Assembly (NCBI RefSeq): GCF_001856685.1
Contig: NZ_CP017812.1
Span: 62,001 to 126,000, forward strand
Direction: 5' to 3'
Origin: Boudabousia tangfeifanii
Lineage (GTDB): Bacteria; Actinomycetota; Actinomycetes; Actinomycetales; Actinomycetaceae
DNA length: 64,000 bases
Position 1 is the first letter of the stretch, and each line of letters starts with the position of its first letter. A program made the position numbers and the translations under genes. The notes under the pieces are model-generated. The model saw nothing but the letters and a program-made list of their open reading frames with translations. It did no database searches and was not told where the DNA came from. Positions 35,727 to 45,293 of this stretch are shown here, piece after piece.

Positions 35727-36461
35727 TTAACCGACGATCAGCCCGTCTTGCATTCGGATCGTCCCTTGCATTTTGTCAGCTACCTGCGGATCGTGGGTGG
35801 CTACCAGCAGTGTTACTCCCAGATAGTCATGCAGTTCGGAAAGAAGCGCAATAATCTCGTTGGCGTTTTGCGAGTCGAGATTACCGGTGGGTTCATCCGC
35901 TAACACCAGTTTCGGTTCATTGACCAAAGCACGAGCAATCGCCACACGCTGCTGTTGCCCACCCGACAGTTCGGTGGGTAAACTTTCGGCTCGATCGGCT
36001 AGGCCAACAAAATCCAACAGGGCCATGGCTCGTTCTTGACGTTCCGCTTTCGCTTGGCGTCCCACCAACGGGAGCGCCACGTTTGCCACTAGCGGCAGCG
36101 TGTCAATTAGGTGAAACTGCTGGAAAATAAAACCGATGCTGGCCCGGTAATCAGCGCCGGCATTGCCTTTGAGTTCATGTACTTTGGTGTCGCCCACCCG
36201 GATTTCGCCCTCGGTAGGTAAATCGAAAGCCCCCAAAAGTTGGAGCAAAGTTGACTTACCGCAACCACTCGGGCCCATCAGGGCCAAAGCGGCACCCGCT
36301 GGGACTGTTAAATCGATGCCACGCAAAGCCGGGATTTCCACTTTGGACTTGGTTAAATAAGACTTTTTAAGCCCAGAAACCGCTAAATCAAGCCCTTTAT
36401 CGGTGGTTTCACGTGAAACATTTTCTGATTGCCGGCGGCGCCTTGAGATTCTTGATTCCAT
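35727..36461 (-). CDS. ABC transporter ATPase of the MacB/LolD type
   Basis: This 244-residue ATPase has Walker [11 protein letters not shown]-loop FIFQQFHLI, signature [15 protein letters not shown], Walker [13 protein letters not shown] and the H-loop in VATHDPQ. The DEPTGNLDS sequence is typical of ATPases serving FtsX/MacB-fold permeases. The first 25 residues are a basic extension ([11 protein letters not shown]). It is last in a three-gene operon and starts four bases after the small permease. Such type VII systems use ATP to do mechanical work across the membrane, such as export or signalling, rather than importing solutes. Confidence 0.9.
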   Translation of the reverse strand: MESRISRRRRQSENVSRETTDKGLDLAVSGLKKSYLTKSKVEIPALRGIDLTVPAGAALALMGPSGCGKSTLLQLLGAFDLPTEGEIRVGDTKVHELKGNAGADYRASIGFIFQQFHLIDTLPLVANVALPLVGRQAKAERQERAMALLDFVGLADRAESLPTELSGGQQQRVAIARALVNEPKLVLADEPTGNLDSQNANEIIALLSELHDYLGVTLLVATHDPQVADKMQGTIRMQDGLIVG

Positions 36462-36465
36462 GATG

Positions 36466-37095
36466 TTATTCCCGTACTAGTTGCGATGAAATTTGATGCG
36501 AAAGCTGCCAGTTGGTAATGAAAGTAGCTAAGGCTAGTCCTACCAGCAAGGTGATTCCCAGCCCAATGCCAGCTAAGAGGAGGAACGTGTCGGCACCTGC
36601 TTGCCACCAAAGGGGAAAAATAGCAGCGACGAGGGTGCCTAATAGATATCCCCAAAGGAGCGGATAAATCGCGCTAGCAAGATTCGCCAGCCAGATTTTC
36701 GCCTTGGGCCAGCCGATCGCTCGTAAAGTGGCGTAAATGCTGGCATCCTCGAGTACTCCCAACCACATGGTCACTCCCACGGAAACTGCGGCTAGCACTG
36801 CCAAGACAGCGGCGGCAATCAGATCAGCACTGCGCACTTGTAGGGAAACAAGTTGGCCGAGGACGGTGTCGGCCAGCTGCCCCGAAAACTGCCATTGGAT
36901 CCACGCCAAGGAAAGCAGGGTAGCGGTGGCGACGAGGACCGAAATTAGGGCGGCGGCAAGGCGCCCACGCCGGCGGCGGGCACGTGATAAACCCACGCCC
37001 GCAGGGCCAGAAAGCCTTAGTCTGCTGGGCTTTGCGCTACCGGATTTTGGGTTGGCCAGGTTGGTACGTGCGGTGATTTTGGGGTTGGTACTCAT
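36466..37095 (-). CDS. Small FtsX-fold permease without ectodomain
   Basis: This 209-residue protein has a basic N-terminus, then about four membrane helices (starting LAAALISVLVATATLLSLAWI). The segment ATLRAIGWPKAKIWLANLASAIY is typical of the FtsX domain, where the coupling helix contacts the ATPase. It lacks the extracellular domain usual between helix 1 and 2. ATG 37095 overlaps the stop of the large permease by four bases. It is probably one half of a heterodimeric permease. Confidence 0.8.
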   Translation of the reverse strand: MSTNPKITARTNLANPKSGSAKPSRLRLSGPAGVGLSRARRRRGRLAAALISVLVATATLLSLAWIQWQFSGQLADTVLGQLVSLQVRSADLIAAAVLAVLAAVSVGVTMWLGVLEDASIYATLRAIGWPKAKIWLANLASAIYPLLWGYLLGTLVAAIFPLWWQAGADTFLLLAGIGLGITLLVGLALATFITNWQLSHQISSQLVRE

Positions 37096-39455
37096 GAAGC
37101 TAGCGCCTCCCTTGGGGTTTGTTGCGAAAGCTTGCGGGTGCCTAGCCAAGCGGCAACTACGGTTACCAAAATAGCGATCGGCAGGGTCAGGAGTGGCTGG
37201 TACCAAGGCCAGCCAAGTTTTAGGAAGGCTCCCAACAGGTAGGTGATGCCAAGGCCAAGCAAGCCCGCCAATGCGCCCACGGTAGTAACCTCGGCAATGA
37301 GGGCTCGACGAATGCTACTGCTAGTCCAACCGATGGCCAGCAGCACCCCGATCTGGTGTTTTTTCGCGCCAACCAAAGCACTGGCCGCAATCGTAGTGGT
37401 TAGTAGCGCGGAGAGCAGAATCAGCGCGAAGATTACTAGCGACTTTTGGTCGATAGCTTTGACAATCTGGGTGCTGGTGCCCTTTTTGGTCCAGTTCTCG
37501 GTCAAAGTCAGGGCGGGTAGCTTGCCGTTGGCGGGAAGTTTAATGGTCTGGGGGCTGGGGGAGCCGCCGGCCATAATGTCGACCTCCAAGCCGGTCAGAT
37601 TCTGGATTTGTTCGCCCACAACCCGCAGTTTTTCAATGTTTTCGGGACTGTACTGGTCGATGTCTTTGACACGCACGCGGATTGCGCTGATGGGCGCCTT
37701 GGCCAGTTCTGGTTTGGTTTTCTGCAGTAGGCTCACCATCCCATCCAAGGTGGTGAGGATAGCTGGCGGGGTGGAGAGGTAACCGGTGGGGTTCAAGTTT
37801 GGTTGCAACGGCTGATTGCCGAGGGCGTCTCGACTGGCTTGGTCGGCTCCCACCGGCAGTTCGGTGCGGTAGGTGCCCAACGGGGTCGGGGAGAGGCTGG
37901 CTGGGTTTTGCCCAGCCGTGGGGGTGGGCTCCCCGCCCTCGGTCGTCCCAGTTCCACCCTGGGTGTTCGGTTCCGTGTTGGTTTTGTCGTTGGGGCTGGC
38001 GGCTAGTTTGTTGGGGTCGAAAATGCCGACGGGCATGAAGTCGATGGTGCGGCTTTCGTCGGTGGGTAAGGCAATTTCGGTGATTTCGCGGTAGTTCTCG
38101 TCATGGTCGGAGGGAACGATCTGAGTTTCGTCGCTGTTGTATTTTTGCCCGCTTCCTTGTGGGGTTACTTTCCAGTCGGTTCCCTCGGCAGTTAGGGGCA
38201 GCGTTCCGGTGCGCACAAGTTTATTGACTGCGATTAGTGGTTCTCTGACCCGTCGTTTGAACGTGGCCGCCTCAATTTGGTCGGCAGGGGTTTCGGGCCA
38301 GGAACTGACAATGGCGGCAATGGTGTTTTGCCAGATGTCTTGGAAAGTGTACTGGTAGTTTTGACTATTTTCGGCTGGCGCTTGGGTAATAGTTTCCGCT
38401 AATGGGTTCTGGGTCGGATCAGTGTTGGGAGCCTGGGTGTTTTTGACGAATCGGTCCGCCAGGTCGGTTCCGAGCGATTCCACTTTAGTGTTGACGTTCA
38501 GGTCCACGGGTCCAAGATGGTTAGAGAGTAAGATTGGCAGCACATTCTTGCGGGTAAAGGCCACGGTAAACCCAGGGTTTTCTGCACCTTGACCCTTGTT
38601 TCCGTTGCCATTTTCGGGAGTGGCTCCCGGGTCTAGTCGGCGAAAATCAGCGCTGACACTAACTTCGCTGGCGCCGTCGCTAGGGCGTAGGTTTCTGCCG
38701 GTAACGATCGCCTGGTTGAGATTGACGAGTTGTGCTTCAGCTTTCGGGTCGATTGCGGTAATACCAAGGGGGACTTCTAGCAAGTTGCTGATTAGTTCGT
38801 TGTGGCCCGGGAACTGATTGGTGCAGGGTGAGATTTGTTTTTCCGCTTCAGCTCGGTGACCCATCACGAAGATTGGCAGATTTTGGTATCCCCAAGGGCT
38901 GAGGCGTGCCGGTTCGCCCTCGGTCAGCGTTTCTTCGCAAAGTTCACCATTCGTATCGAGCGGTTGTGGGGTGAAGTAGGTGTAAAACGGGCCGGCGGGG
39001 ATTTCGCGTTTTGCGCCCTGGTTGGCGGTAAGAGTCGTGGTGTATCTGACGAGCTGTCGCTGGCTAGGCGGTAGTTGCTGGGTAATGTCGATGCTGGGGA
39101 GCAGGTTGATGGGCAGGTAGCCGATGGTGGCGACGGGGGCCGCGACCTCTACCAGCCCGAGACTGCGCACTTGGGACAGTTGCTCCATGGTGATGCCCCC
39201 GTAAATATGGTTTAGAAAGTTGGGGGTTACCAAGTTTTGTTGGGTTTCGAGGTCGGTGCGGCTTCCGGTGGGACGAAGCAGTAGATCGAAGCTGCCACGC
39301 CAATTTTGCTGGATCGTTTCACCGACCTCGAGCCGATTTTTATTGACCGAGGACGTGAGCAGCAGGAACGACGGCACCGCCAGAAAAACCGCCACAAAGA
39401 CAGCCAGTAGGCGGCGCCAATCATGGCGGATACTATTGCGAATAAAATCGTTCAT
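37092..39455 (-). CDS. Large FtsX/MacB-fold permease with big extracellular domain
   Basis: This 787-residue protein starts with one helix (LLAVFVAVFLAVPSFLLLTSS), followed by an extracellular domain of about 600 residues, then three helices in the last 150 residues. The last part contains GAKKHQIGVLLAIGWTSSSIRRALIAE, the FtsX coupling signature. The extracellular part has a disordered Thr/Pro/Gly linker (about 490-530). This is the standard type VII layout. It is first in the operon, with AGGAA before ATG. The exported substrate or partner is unknown. Confidence 0.85.
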   Translation of the reverse strand: MNDFIRNSIRHDWRRLLAVFVAVFLAVPSFLLLTSSVNKNRLEVGETIQQNWRGSFDLLLRPTGSRTDLETQQNLVTPNFLNHIYGGITMEQLSQVRSLGLVEVAAPVATIGYLPINLLPSIDITQQLPPSQRQLVRYTTTLTANQGAKREIPAGPFYTYFTPQPLDTNGELCEETLTEGEPARLSPWGYQNLPIFVMGHRAEAEKQISPCTNQFPGHNELISNLLEVPLGITAIDPKAEAQLVNLNQAIVTGRNLRPSDGASEVSVSADFRRLDPGATPENGNGNKGQGAENPGFTVAFTRKNVLPILLSNHLGPVDLNVNTKVESLGTDLADRFVKNTQAPNTDPTQNPLAETITQAPAENSQNYQYTFQDIWQNTIAAIVSSWPETPADQIEAATFKRRVREPLIAVNKLVRTGTLPLTAEGTDWKVTPQGSGQKYNSDETQIVPSDHDENYREITEIALPTDESRTIDFMPVGIFDPNKLAASPNDKTNTEPNTQGGTGTTEGGEPTPTAGQNPASLSPTPLGTYRTELPVGADQASRDALGNQPLQPNLNPTGYLSTPPAILTTLDGMVSLLQKTKPELAKAPISAIRVRVKDIDQYSPENIEKLRVVGEQIQNLTGLEVDIMAGGSPSPQTIKLPANGKLPALTLTENWTKKGTSTQIVKAIDQKSLVIFALILLSALLTTTIAASALVGAKKHQIGVLLAIGWTSSSIRRALIAEVTTVGALAGLLGLGITYLLGAFLKLGWPWYQPLLTLPIAILVTVVAAWLGTRKLSQQTPREALAS

Positions 39456-39759
39456 AGTTCCTGTGACCCCCGACTCGGTAGTGTGTTGTGAGTTATTTTA
39501 ACAAAATGGGGGGGTGAGGAAAATGCTTTGAATTTGGGGTGCGTTAAGGCAAGGTTGGCGCGCCGTGTGGGGCGTGCGCCGGTGCAGGCGTGCATTAGGC
39601 CTGGAACAGGATTTTGGCAGTATGGCTTGTCTCCGGCGGGTGCGTCCTGCCTCCGTCTTCCAGCCTCGCCCTGGGCGTGGGACTGGACCGTATCGGTATG
39701 GCTTGTGGTCGCTAGTGTGCTCTGCCCCCGGCTCCCGGCCTCGCCCTCGGCCTTTGAGC
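39456..39759. other. Intergenic region with a 76-bp imperfect tandem duplication
   Basis: No gene is seen in these 304 GC-rich bases. Two related stretches begin with TATGGCTTGT at 39621 and 39697 and end in GCCTCGCCCT(G/C)GGC-like sequence. The second ends in the CGCCCTCGGC word (39742-39751). The region separates a divergent-looking upstream edge (permease start) from the glycosyltransferase 3' end. Confidence 0.55.
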
Positions 39760-41715
39760 CTAGAACATGATGGTTTCGAGGTTTTTCCCGTAGGCGACGA
39801 TTTGACCGTTGCGGAGTACTTCTTCGTCGCTGATGTTCCAGGTGTGGTTGTGGGTGGAGCGGCGGCGGAGGAAGTTGAAGCGGTCGGTGGAGTAGATGCG
39901 TCCGCCGGCGTTGCCGATGTTGGTTAGGAAGGCGGTGTCTTCGCCGGTGGTGCGGTTTTCGAAGGGGTGGGCGAGGGCGGTTTCGCGGGTGGTTACTAGG
40001 GTGGGGCCGGCGAGGAAGTGGGTGTAGCGGTGTTCGCGCTCGGGGCTGATTAGGGCGGTGGCGTCGAGTGATTCGAGGTGGGCGTAGTGGGCTTGTTTGC
40101 CTACGATTTGGGCGCCGGAGTAGTTTAGTGCGTGGATTTGGTCGGTCAGGTAGTGGGGGCCGTACCAGTCGTCGTCGTCGATTTTGGCGATGTAGGTGCC
40201 GTCGGCTGCTTCGATGAGCTGGTTGAGGCAGGTGCCAAGGCTGTTGTTGGGGTCGCCGGTGAGGATGATGGTGTTTTCTAGGCCGAGGTCGCGTGCGCGG
40301 GCTTCGAGGTCGTTGGGGGCTTCAAAGCCGTGGGTGAGTAGGCACAGTTGTACTGGGAGGCCATCGATGCCGTTCATGTCGGCCACGGTTTTGAGAATGT
40401 GGTCGATTTGTTCGGGGCGGATGGTAGAGACGATCGCGCTGGCGGTGGGCCTTGGGGTGGGAGCGGTTTGTAGGCCGATGGTGGTCAGGATGGTTTCGGC
40501 GCGGTGGGAGTAGGTGTGTTCGTTCCAAATACGCCTAGCGGCTAGGTGGTTCATGCGATCACGCAAAAGGGGTGAGCCCACCAGGGCGCGCAGCATGGTG
40601 CCAGCTTCTTCGCGGTCGTTAACGACTGCGAGTTCGGTTTCGGGAAAGAAATTTCGAATGGCTGCGGAGGGGGTGGAGACCACGCTGGTGTTGCATGCGA
40701 GGATTTCGAAGATGCGACGGGCGCACATGGAGGGGGAGTCGGTAACCGAGTTGACGTTGAGGAAGACCTTGTAGGCACGGTAGGCACTGAGCATGCGCTG
40801 GTAGTCCACTGAGCCGATGACTCGCTTATCGAGTGGTTCTGGGAATTGGTAGCGCGGGTCGCCAGTGCCCATTTCTCGCGAGTAGATTTCCAAGCCGGTG
40901 TCCATTTTGGCGGACACGTCATCGGCACCGCCAAGGAGAATGTCCATTTGGGCGCGGCGCTCGGGGAACTTGTGGGTGAAGTAGGTGCCGGCGAAGGCAA
41001 TATCGCGTGAGGCGTAGCCTTTTTCGGGGCGTACCGGATTGTGAATTTGTGGCTGTGCCGCAAACGGTAACGGGTAGACTCGGTCGTGCCCGAGGTCGGT
41101 CTGGTAGCGGGGGATGCAGTTCGAATCGGTAGTAAAAACGTGGTCGAACAGGCGGGCGGTTTCAATGAAATCGTCGTAGTGGGCGGGATCTTCCTTATTC
41201 CAAAAAACAGTCGGAATCTGCCGCTCGTGGCAGGCAGCCAACAGGTTGCGGAGTTTGTCCCAGGGTTTGCCCGATAGGCCATAACGCCACTGATCATTAT
41301 TGCCGTGCCAAGCCGACTCAATCAGCACAAAGTCCAGCTTTTCGGTTTCTAACTGTTCCGGCCAAGTATTCGGGCCGAGGGCGACCTGCTCCCACTCAGG
41401 CGCAAAACAAGAAGTCGTAAACGCATCCATAATCACCCCAACCTTCAGCGGGCGACGAGCGCCCTCGGTTGTTTCAGTCGGCCAAGGACCAAGCGAACGC
41501 ACAAAATCGGGGCCAAGCGGCTGGCCACTACGAGTGGTTTTGGTGCGCGCGAAAGGGTTGAGCTTATGGGTGCGCGGGGCAATCACCATCGGCTGGAAAG
41601 CTTGCAGGGCAGAACGACGATTGTGCTCCCTCACCTGGGCGAGGCCGCCCTTCCGAAAATGCCAAAGGGTCTTCCGAGCGGTCGCTAACCGCGCCTGCAA
41701 ATCAAACTTAGCCAT
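39760..41715 (-). CDS. Two-domain glycosyltransferase (CgeB-like plus GT-A family 2-like)
   Basis: This 651-residue protein has an N-terminal CgeB/YkvP-type GT-B domain (about 70-420) with segments such as VFLNVNSVTDSPSMCARRIFEILAC and VSTPSAAIRNFFPE, where a family-1-like sugar-nucleotide site is expected. The C-terminal domain (about 430-640) is GT-A-like with YIAKIDDDDWYGPHYL near 515, a DXD-type metal site. It probably builds a surface glycan, but donor and acceptor are unknown. ATG 41715 is a choice: a longer start at 41763 is possible and neither has a clear binding site. The gene stands alone. Confidence 0.8.
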   Translation of the reverse strand: MAKFDLQARLATARKTLWHFRKGGLAQVREHNRRSALQAFQPMVIAPRTHKLNPFARTKTTRSGQPLGPDFVRSLGPWPTETTEGARRPLKVGVIMDAFTTSCFAPEWEQVALGPNTWPEQLETEKLDFVLIESAWHGNNDQWRYGLSGKPWDKLRNLLAACHERQIPTVFWNKEDPAHYDDFIETARLFDHVFTTDSNCIPRYQTDLGHDRVYPLPFAAQPQIHNPVRPEKGYASRDIAFAGTYFTHKFPERRAQMDILLGGADDVSAKMDTGLEIYSREMGTGDPRYQFPEPLDKRVIGSVDYQRMLSAYRAYKVFLNVNSVTDSPSMCARRIFEILACNTSVVSTPSAAIRNFFPETELAVVNDREEAGTMLRALVGSPLLRDRMNHLAARRIWNEHTYSHRAETILTTIGLQTAPTPRPTASAIVSTIRPEQIDHILKTVADMNGIDGLPVQLCLLTHGFEAPNDLEARARDLGLENTIILTGDPNNSLGTCLNQLIEAADGTYIAKIDDDDWYGPHYLTDQIHALNYSGAQIVGKQAHYAHLESLDATALISPEREHRYTHFLAGPTLVTTRETALAHPFENRTTGEDTAFLTNIGNAGGRIYSTDRFNFLRRRSTHNHTWNISDEEVLRNGQIVAYGKNLETIMF

Positions 41716-41881
41716 GAAGGATATTCTAGCTGGTCTCCATTTAGGAGGGGTGAGAATCATCATTTCTAGTAGCTAATGTACGAAACATACTGAAAGTGCA
41801 AAAGTTGGACAATAAATGCTCGTTAGAAATATATGAGTATACTTTGTTGTGAAAGTTACAATTTGTTAAGGGGTAGTAACT

Positions 41882-42922
41882 ATGGTCGATGAGGCTACTA
41901 AAGTTCTAAATGCCAAGATTGCTGAACTTCTAGCGAATGCTGGAGTAGGGGAAATAGATTATGACAAATTGGGGAAGTACATCTACGCCTATTATGACCC
42001 ACGTGATTGGAGAGAGTGTATTCGTCATAATGCCTCTGAAAGTGAATTACTGAAAACAGAGTCTCTTTCTATTCCTATTCCTATCTACATTGGAAAAGGT
42101 GTTAGGAAACGAGTACTGAGGCACATTAGTGAGAGTCTGTCTCAAGAAGCTGGTATGGAGACGGGAAAGCAACGTAAGTTACTAGACCTTTTCAAAGATC
42201 CTGGCTATCCAGATATTCGCTTTTTAGCAGCACGACTTGAAGGCACTGAAGATCCTGATACGACTGCTAGGGTTGTAGAAACTTCGTTCATCTCAATGTT
42301 CGGAAAAGAATCAAATGGCAAGACTGAGCGCGAAGATTTTGATCAGAGGATGGGACTACCAAGGCTTCTAAGTAATATAGCGGGATCTTCCACTGCAGTG
42401 ATTAGTGGCTCGTTGAACTATATGTATTCTGAGTTTCGAAAAGAAGCACCCTTAGTTGATCTGCGCGATCTTGCGGAGAGGCTTGTGGAAGAATATGAGC
42501 TTGATGATTGGATTCCAATTACAATTACAGGATCGATGTCACCTCATGCAAATGTTGAGCAGTTAAAAGAAATTACCTGTTGTTGGTGGCCAGAACATTC
42601 ATTCCGCTCTTTAATAGGAAAGCGATTCTTAGTGCTTGGGCATAGCGCTTCAGATTTCACCAACATTCAACTAGACGATGGCACCGAAACTTCAGCTGTT
42701 GTTGTGCGTTCGGCTTTCATTGTTGATAGCGATTGGTGGGACGAAGTCGAATACTACATTTGTGATAGTGACAGAATTTCGTTCTATCATTCTGCAACCT
42801 TCAATCCCGGTTTATGGAAAGATGCGGTCGGCTCTCGAGTGTCGCATTGGACAAAACAATTACAAAGGCAGTCCAAGATATCAACTGAACCACGGGGAGT
42901 AAAAATGCTCGAAACTCGATAA
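41882..42922 (+). CDS. GIY-YIG nuclease-like protein (LEM-3/Ankle1-type)
   Basis: This 346-residue protein has a divergent GIY-YIG domain at residues 33-140. YIYAYYDPR stands for the GIY strand, PIPIYIGKGVRKRVLRH for the YIG strand with the following Arg and His, and a Glu in ARVVETSFISMFG (near 133) for the metal ligand. The YxYYDPR...YIGKG form matches the LEM-3-like subfamily. The rest (about 150-346) is not recognised. It is AT-rich compared with its neighbours, and forms a pair with the next gene. A role in DNA cleavage, possibly defence, is inferred. TATACT at 41838-41843 is a likely -10. Confidence 0.7.
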   Translation: MVDEATKVLNAKIAELLANAGVGEIDYDKLGKYIYAYYDPRDWRECIRHNASESELLKTESLSIPIPIYIGKGVRKRVLRHISESLSQEAGMETGKQRKLLDLFKDPGYPDIRFLAARLEGTEDPDTTARVVETSFISMFGKESNGKTEREDFDQRMGLPRLLSNIAGSSTAVISGSLNYMYSEFRKEAPLVDLRDLAERLVEEYELDDWIPITITGSMSPHANVEQLKEITCCWWPEHSFRSLIGKRFLVLGHSASDFTNIQLDDGTETSAVVVRSAFIVDSDWWDEVEYYICDSDRISFYHSATFNPGLWKDAVGSRVSHWTKQLQRQSKISTEPRGVKMLETR

Positions 42923-43026
42923 AGGTTGGATTGAAATAGCTGCCATCCAACTGAGTGGGGTTAAAGAAAAACGCTGACAATCGGTCCGCCAGCATAAACC
43001 GGTTCTGACTTGTAGGGAGTTTTAAA

Positions 43027-44226
43027 TTGGCATCTCCAGTGTGTCATTTTTGTAAAAGCTTAGAGAAAGCATCCGTATATTTAAGTTCAAAGCGGAAAAA
43101 AGTAAAGCGTCAGGAAAAAAATGGTGGCATTCCTCAGACCAGTTTAGGACTTGATATTTGTTGCTGGTCTATTAGATCTTTATTGCTTTTGTTCGCATCA
43201 CTTTTGTTTTGGCGATGGTTTATGGGTAGTGGTTCAGATCCCAAGGCTGTTAGCACTGCAGCTATCAGTACTACCGGTGGATTGGGTGGTGTTATTTATT
43301 TGGTGCAGCGTTATCGTGATATCCAGATGAAAGAACGAATGGAGAAGATCGAACTCGATAAATTGCCTCATTTGCGTTATCAGGAAGCAGTTGAGCTATT
43401 GAGTTCTGATAATGTGCTTTCTCGGATAAGTGCGGTGTTGAAACTCGAATATTTGGCAAACGAGCGATTAGCAGCTGATAAAAACTGTCCAATGCCTCAG
43501 CAGATTGTGAATATCCTATGCGCGTATCTGAGGAACTCATCTTCGTTTGAAATTTATGCTCCCATAACGGAGTTTAGTCGAAAACGATTGAAACAACTGA
43601 GAAAAGAGAAGAGTGCGATCTTAAACTTTGATTTTGAAAAATGGCCTGATGAGCTTAGTGCAGAATGTGATCAGACTGTGCAACAAACGATTGTGCAAGT
43701 CATCGCGAATAATACAAGACCGAGAATTATTAATGAGGCTAAGACTGGTGGAAAAGATGAAAAAACAGGGGAAGGGAATGGCGCTTCCGTTGAGGAAGAG
43801 AAAGGAAAGTGGTCATCTTTAAATTTTGATTTACACGAAACTGTCTTTGCTTGTCCACTCCACTGGGAAAACTGTGTTTTTGAAGGAAAAGTAGAGTTTT
43901 GGGGTGCCATATTTCGTCGTTCTGTTTATTTCACAAACATAGTTTTTAATGATGTGAACTTTAATGGTTGTACATTTTTCGGACGTTTTATTATTTCGAA
44001 CGCGAAGCTTGTTAACGCTACTTTTCAAGGAAAAGGAAAATTTATTAAGTGGCATCCCGATATCAAAGGCGCAGAGAACACTAAAGATTTTTCTGCAGCT
44101 ATTAGTGAGAGAGTGTCTAATAGTGATTGCAAGGTCAATTACGATGAAGATGCAGTTGAAAAACCCTTGCTTTATCGAGATGCCAAATCAATCTTCAAGA
44201 ATTTTACTGATAAACAGCAGCAATAA
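43027..44226 (+). CDS. Membrane protein with pentapeptide-like repeats
   Basis: This 399-residue protein has two N-terminal membrane helices (LLLLFASLLFWRWF and STAAISTTGGLGGVIYLV, about 45-95), a helical middle with PHLRYQEAVELLSS and SRISAVLKLEYLA, and a C-terminal stretch of pentapeptide-like repeats (about 275-340: NCVFEGKVEFWGAIF, NIVFNDVNFNGCTFFG). Two-helix pentapeptide proteins are common and mostly uncharacterised. The start is TTG with AGGGAG before it. It has the same low GC and lack of the dispersed word as the GIY-YIG gene, 104 bases upstream. Confidence 0.7.
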   Translation: MASPVCHFCKSLEKASVYLSSKRKKVKRQEKNGGIPQTSLGLDICCWSIRSLLLLFASLLFWRWFMGSGSDPKAVSTAAISTTGGLGGVIYLVQRYRDIQMKERMEKIELDKLPHLRYQEAVELLSSDNVLSRISAVLKLEYLANERLAADKNCPMPQQIVNILCAYLRNSSSFEIYAPITEFSRKRLKQLRKEKSAILNFDFEKWPDELSAECDQTVQQTIVQVIANNTRPRIINEAKTGGKDEKTGEGNGASVEEEKGKWSSLNFDLHETVFACPLHWENCVFEGKVEFWGAIFRRSVYFTNIVFNDVNFNGCTFFGRFIISNAKLVNATFQGKGKFIKWHPDIKGAENTKDFSAAISERVSNSDCKVNYDEDAVEKPLLYRDAKSIFKNFTDKQQQ

Positions 44227-44356
44227 TGCTGAGTATTTTATAGACAATTGGAAAAGTGAATTCGAGGATGACAAAAGTTAAATCTGCAGCCTCATACATT
44301 TGTTACTAATTTGAGGGTTCCGCTGAGTGGTTTTTAGTGTTAGAGCTCGTAAACCC

Positions 44357-45292
44357 TTACCCCGGCTCGAAATCGATGCCGTCTGGGAGCTTGCGCAGCG
44401 ATTTGAAACTGGTACCGCCCTCGGCTAGCAGCACGGGGAAGACACGGACGCTGATTTTGGTGCTGGTGGGCACGTAGCGCATCCAGTGCAGGAAGTTGAG
44501 CCGGGCGGCGGCATCCTCGTCCCAAGACCTGGCGACCCGAGCCAGATCGTCACTCAAATCTCCGCCACCTTCTGCGGTTTGTTGCTGGATCCGACGGGCT
44601 CGGCGAGTAATCATCCGGAAATACTGCTCAAATGCACTAGCGAAAGCCAGCTGCTGCTTGTTATCGGTACAAAAAACGAGGGCGAAACCCAGGCGATCCG
44701 CCTCCAAAAATGCGTCCCGCAACTGCTGGCCCCGCGCAGCCACCTGCGGATCTTTCAACGTGTTTGCCACACAGACCGCGTGGAAAGTAGACGAGAACTT
44801 TTGCAGAATATTCGCCCGCTCCAAATGCTTCGCGTTCGGGTGCACATTCGGGCGCCCTTCCAGCTCCACCGACGAGTAGTTTTTCAACTCGCACAGCCAA
44901 AGGGCCCGCTCGCTTGCCACCTGCTCGCTCGGGCCCTTGCCGCCCTCGGCTTGCTGGGGGCGTAGCGCCACCACGTCGACCCGTTTGTGATGCAAGCGCG
45001 CCCCCAAAGGGTCGTTGCCCTGCAAGTGCGGATTCGCTGCCTCCAAGTGCAGGCGACGCACCAGGTCAGGCGGGGAACCGGCGCGAGCATGCTTTTCTCG
45101 CAAAGTGCTGGCAGTGTCGAAGCCCAACTGCAGGTCCTTCGCGCCAATGCGCTGCCCAGTCGCCTTATCCAGCGGGGAACCATCGAATTCCATCAGCGCC
45201 CACGAGCGGTTATAGGTGATGCGGAACCGGTCCATCACCACCGTCTGCTTCTCGTGGGGAAGCTCCCACCCGTTGCCTTGCTCGCCCATCAT
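44357..45292 (-). CDS. Predicted PD-(D/E)XK nuclease-like partner of the ATPase
   Basis: This 311-residue protein has RVDVVAL (Asp 106) and LWLCELKNY (Glu 135, Lys 137). The D-X28-ExK spacing and the hydrophobic strand around ELK suit a PD-(D/E)XK nuclease core. The remaining parts are not recognised. The ATG at 45292 lies one base after the ATPase stop, so the genes are translationally coupled. A longer in-frame extension overlaps the ATPase and is only a shadow. Similar ATPase-nuclease pairs occur in phage defence (Septu, Gabija, PARIS), but this pair matches none that I can name. Confidence 0.65.
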   Translation of the reverse strand: MMGEQGNGWELPHEKQTVVMDRFRITYNRSWALMEFDGSPLDKATGQRIGAKDLQLGFDTASTLREKHARAGSPPDLVRRLHLEAANPHLQGNDPLGARLHHKRVDVVALRPQQAEGGKGPSEQVASERALWLCELKNYSSVELEGRPNVHPNAKHLERANILQKFSSTFHAVCVANTLKDPQVAARGQQLRDAFLEADRLGFALVFCTDNKQQLAFASAFEQYFRMITRRARRIQQQTAEGGGDLSDDLARVARSWDEDAAARLNFLHWMRYVPTSTKISVRVFPVLLAEGGTSFKSLRKLPDGIDFEPG

Positions 45293-45293
45293 G

